In this document: piece by piece, positions 45,510-48,283 of the stretch
Layout: the number at the start of each line of letters is the position of its first letter
Position numbering within the stretch: the stretch's first letter is position 1
DNA from: RGIG7949 sp045628845
GTDB lineage: Bacteria; Bacillota; Clostridia; Oscillospirales; Oscillospiraceae
Direction: 5' to 3'
Assembly: GCA_045628845.1 (NCBI GenBank)
Contig: JAZQQE010000102.1
Span: forward strand, 1 to 48,283
DNA length: 48,283 nt
The notes under the pieces: generated by a model
The model's input: the letters and a program-made list of their open reading frames with translations, nothing else
The model's database searches: none
What the model was told of the DNA's origin: nothing
Made by a program: the position numbers and the translations under genes

Positions 45510-48283
45510 TTATCTGTTCTTTCTGCTGCGCTTATCCTTTTTCAGTATCGCGCAGAGCAGAGCCAGCAGCGACGCGCCGCCCAGAGCATAGAGCAGATTG
45601 TCGCAGTCAGGACCGTAGCCGGTCTTGGGGATTCCGTTATAGAGCGGATCGTCGCCATCTTCGCCCTCGCCCTCGGGAGGTACGATCTCGCCGCCGTAGA
45701 GGTCCTCGTCGTCGATGTCTTCGTCTTCATCCTCGGGGTTGTAGTAGCTGTTGGTGAAGACGACGTCGGAGACGACCTCACCGTTCACTGTCCACAGAGC
45801 AGTGAGCACGTGGTCAGTCTCGGTGACGGTAACGGTTATCGTACGTACCGCGGTATCGTAGGTGTAGTAGGGCTCAGCGGTGTCGCGCTCGGCCAGCTCG
45901 TAAACGTAGGTGCCGGGGGCGGTGAAGCTGATGGGTCCGAAGGAAGCAGTGCCGCTGCCCGTGATGGTCAGGGTGGTTTCCGTGGGCATCGGATCGGTGC
46001 CGGAGACGGAGGTCAGGTCGAATATGAAGTCCTTGACCTGGCTGGCAGGCACGGAGCCCGTAACGACCTTGCGGACGGGGATGCTGACCTCAACGGGGTT
46101 GATCTCGTACTTGTTGGTGAAGACTACGTCTCCGCCCTCGGTCACCTCGTAGGAGGCGGAGAGCACGCCGCCGAGGTCGACGACAGAAACGAGTACGTGA
46201 TAAACGGTGGTGTCGTAGGTGTAACCGAAGGCAGAGCCTGTGACCTCAGACACGGTGTAGCTGTACACGCCGGAAGCCATGTATGTGATGATGCCGAAAG
46301 CGCTGGAGCCGCTGCCCATGATGGTCACGGAATCAGTGCCGCCGAAGCCGCCGGGCATCGGGGTAAGAGCGTTGGCAGCCGTCAGAGTGAACTCAAAGGC
46401 TTCCTTGTCGGCGGGTTCGGGTCCTTCAAGGACCTTGGTCACGGGGATGACTACCGTCGCGGCGGCGGGCTGATACTCGTTGTTGAACACAGCCGCGGTA
46501 TCGGTGGTAGCATCGACATGCCATTCGGCCTTCAGGGTACCCTTATCGTCAGTGATCACGACGGTGTAGGTGTGCGTAGCTTCGTCGAAGGTGTAGCCGT
46601 CGTAGCCGGACGCGGGCTTCGGATCTTCGGATACGGTGTAGGTGTAGGTGTCGGCCTTCGTGAATTTGATGGTGCCGAAGTCTCCGCTCGCGGCGCCGGT
46701 CACGGTCACCTTCTCACCGCCGGAGGCAGGCATCGGGGTAAGCGCGGTGTCGCCTGCGAGGGTGAAGGTGAAGTCCTTGTCGCTCGGAGTCGGGTGTCCG
46801 TTCAGCTGCTTCGTTACAGGCAGAGCGATCTCGACGGGTTCGGGCGTGTAGACGTTCGTGAACGGGAGCTCATCGGCGTTGATGATGCCATCGGTATCGC
46901 TTTCAGCGGCGAGCACGTAGGTGTCGGTCTCATTGTCATAGAGCGAGTACGCGGCTTCGAGCTCACCGTCGTTGTCCGTCACGTCGACCTTGATCTTGTA
47001 GACGGTGGTATCGAAGGTGTAGCCCTTGTCGGTGCCGGCGATCTCATGGAGCTCGTAATAGTAGGCGCCGATGGTATCGAAGGTGATGGAATCGAAGGAA
47101 GCGGTCGCGGAGAAGCCGGAAAGACCCGTGGTGTCCTCAATGGTCTTCACGAGGATTCCGTCATCGGGCGCGGGCGCGGTGCCCTGCGGGATGAGTTCGA
47201 AGGAGAAGGTCTTCTTCCAGTCATCCGGACGGTCGTTGCCGGAGACGGTCTTGCGAACGGTGAGATTCAGGAGGGCGTCTCTCGGATCGTACACGTTCGT
47301 GAACTTGATCGTGCCGTCGGCATCCTTATCGGGCGTGGAGGTCCAGGTCGCGACGTAATGTCCGTCAACGTCCTCGACGGTAACGGTCACGGTGTACTTC
47401 TGGGTGTTGGCCTCGAAGTATTCCGGAGCGGCTGTCTCGGTGATCTCATAGACCCAAGTGCCTTCCTCGGTGTAGGTGATCTTGCCGAACTTGCCGGACT
47501 TGGATCCAATGACGTCGGCGATGCCAACGGTCGCGGGGGTGGGCATCGGGGCACCGGCTGTCACGGCGGCGATGGTGAACGTAAAGTCATCCTCAAAGTC
47601 GTGGACGTTGCCGTTGCCGTCGATGAGCTTGCTGACGGGCAGTTCGAGTTCGGCGTTTTCGGGTTTGTAATCGTTCGTGACGTAGACAGTCGGGGTGACG
47701 GCCGGATCCGCGGTCGAGAGATACTCGGCCGAGCCTATGGTCGCCTTCCAGGTCAGCTTTCCGCCGATGTCGGTGACGTCAACGATTACGGTGTATGCGG
47801 TTCCGTCGAAGGTGTAGCCGTCGTAGTAGTCGGCAGCGTAGGAGTTCGCGGCGATGGCGGTGTCCTTGTCAAGCTCCTTGACGGTGTAGGTGTAGGTGCC
47901 GGGTACGGTGAAAGTAATATCACCAAAGCTGACAGTTCCCTCGCCGGTCACGGTGACGGCGGTCGAGGTCGGCATCACGGCAGTCGGGTTGGAGGCGCTG
48001 CCGATAATGACGAAGTGGAAGTTCCTGTCGGTCTTGGGGGCGATATACTGGATCGTCTTGTCGACGCTGAGAGGCATCTTGACTTCGCCTGCGCCGTACT
48101 TGTTGGTGAAGTCGACGTTCGGAGTGACTGCCGGGGTCGCATTCGAGAGTATCTCGGTCGAGCCTATGGTCGCCTTCCAGGTCAGCTTGCCGCCGACGTC
48201 GGTGACGACGACGTTGACTTCCTTGGTCGCGGTCGCATCGAAGATGTAGCCCGGATAATCAACGCCGGTGGCCTTGCTCTCGG
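45510..48283 (-). CDS. Multi-domain pilin-like surface protein with sortase signal, 5' end outside window
   Basis: The frame is open to the right edge, giving about 924 visible codons; the ATG at 48077 is internal because domain sequence continues upstream (FTNKYGAGEVK just before it). The visible part holds six complete and one partial repeat of about 120-145 residues. Each ends in FTN-x-Y or a close variant and contains V-x-K near its start and YTVSE-like in the middle. This Lys, Glu, Asn/Asp pattern matches the Spy0128/FctA-type pilin domains that form internal Lys-Asn isopeptide bonds. The C-terminus has an acidic linker, then IPKTG, a hydrophobic helix and a KKDKRSRKNR tail, a sortase-anchoring signal. 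A signal peptide and adhesive head, if present, lie outside the window. The class B sortase gene is just downstream. Confidence 0.92.
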   Translation of the reverse strand, partial: ESKATGVDYPGYIFDATATKEVNVVVTDVGGKLTWKATIGSTEILSNATPAVTPNVDFTNKYGAGEVKMPLSVDKTIQYIAPKTDRNFHFVIIGSASNPTAVMPTSTAVTVTGEGTVSFGDITFTVPGTYTYTVKELDKDTAIAANSYAADYYDGYTFDGTAYTVIVDVTDIGGKLTWKATIGSAEYLSTADPAVTPTVYVTNDYKPENAELELPVSKLIDGNGNVHDFEDDFTFTIAAVTAGAPMPTPATVGIADVIGSKSGKFGKITYTEEGTWVYEITETAAPEYFEANTQKYTVTVTVEDVDGHYVATWTSTPDKDADGTIKFTNVYDPRDALLNLTVRKTVSGNDRPDDWKKTFSFELIPQGTAPAPDDGILVKTIEDTTGLSGFSATASFDSITFDTIGAYYYELHEIAGTDKGYTFDTTVYKIKVDVTDNDGELEAAYSLYDNETDTYVLAAESDTDGIINADELPFTNVYTPEPVEIALPVTKQLNGHPTPSDKDFTFTLAGDTALTPMPASGGEKVTVTGAASGDFGTIKFTKADTYTYTVSEDPKPASGYDGYTFDEATHTYTVVITDDKGTLKAEWHVDATTDTAAVFNNEYQPAAATVVIPVTKVLEGPEPADKEAFEFTLTAANALTPMPGGFGGTDSVTIMGSGSSAFGIITYMASGVYSYTVSEVTGSAFGYTYDTTVYHVLVSVVDLGGVLSASYEVTEGGDVVFTNKYEINPVEVSIPVRKVVTGSVPASQVKDFIFDLTSVSGTDPMPTETTLTITGSGTASFGPISFTAPGTYVYELAERDTAEPYYTYDTAVRTITVTVTETDHVLTALWTVNGEVVSDVVFTNSYYNPEDEDEDIDDEDLYGGEIVPPEGEGEDGDDPLYNGIPKTGYGPDCDNLLYALGGASLLALLCAILKKDKRSRKNR

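Overview
The window is a chromosomal segment of a fairly GC-rich, Gram-positive anaerobe. I place it in the Clostridia, most likely Oscillospirales or a related gut lineage. This rests on the housekeeping gene order (plsX-acpP-rnc-smc-ftsY and yhbY-nadD-yqeK-LCP-rsfS-leuS), an rpsU with a GTG start, a CD1247-type protein after efp, a class B sortase with a pilin, SLH repeats, and many T-tract terminators. This is inferred from content only; no search was run.

Layout. 1-1.9 kb (+): the 3' part of a DUF429 protein, a small double-glycine-leader protein with a zinc ribbon, and a GNAT acetyltransferase. 1.9-8.2 kb: a metabolic island. A minus-strand HTH regulator faces a plus-strand operon of two URO-D/corrinoid-methyltransferase-fold proteins, a large flavoprotein and a two-cluster ferredoxin; the last two resemble the AprA/AprB architecture. 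8.2-10.4 kb: a SpoU methylase, a stand-alone pyruvate-kinase C-terminal-like protein behind a consensus promoter with a palindromic spacer, and a tRNA-Ser(UGA) next to degenerate copies of its own 3' end. 10.4-17.5 kb: a MacAB-type efflux operon (internally duplicated adaptor, ATPase, permease) ending in an SLH-domain protein, divergent from a split chromate-type transporter pair. 17.6-20.9 kb: Xaa-Pro peptidase, efp, a Cys/Asp-rich CD1247-like protein, an unknown ORF and rpsU.

21-44.4 kb is a long minus-strand block of core genes. In transcription order it holds an MscS channel, two membrane-anchored unknowns, a SpoU methylase, dprA, topA, trmFO, plsX, acpP, rnc, an Elp3-like radical SAM enzyme, smc, ftsY, rdgB, yhbY, a nadD-yqeK fusion, an LCP ligase with a poly-serine tract, rsfS and leuS. 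Many of these overlap by 4 nt and are probably co-transcribed. An alpha/beta hydrolase lies just upstream. 44.5-48.3 kb (-): a class B sortase preceded by a multi-domain pilin-like surface protein that runs off the right edge.

The best candidate for an under-described system is the 3.5-8.1 kb island: paired URO-D-fold proteins, only one with the Zn-type HxC motif, coupled to an AprAB-like redox pair with no corrinoid protein and no sulfate-reduction genes nearby. Secondary interest lies in the GG-leader zinc-ribbon protein, the tRNA-Ser 3'-end repeats, and the palindromic operators sitting inside promoters.
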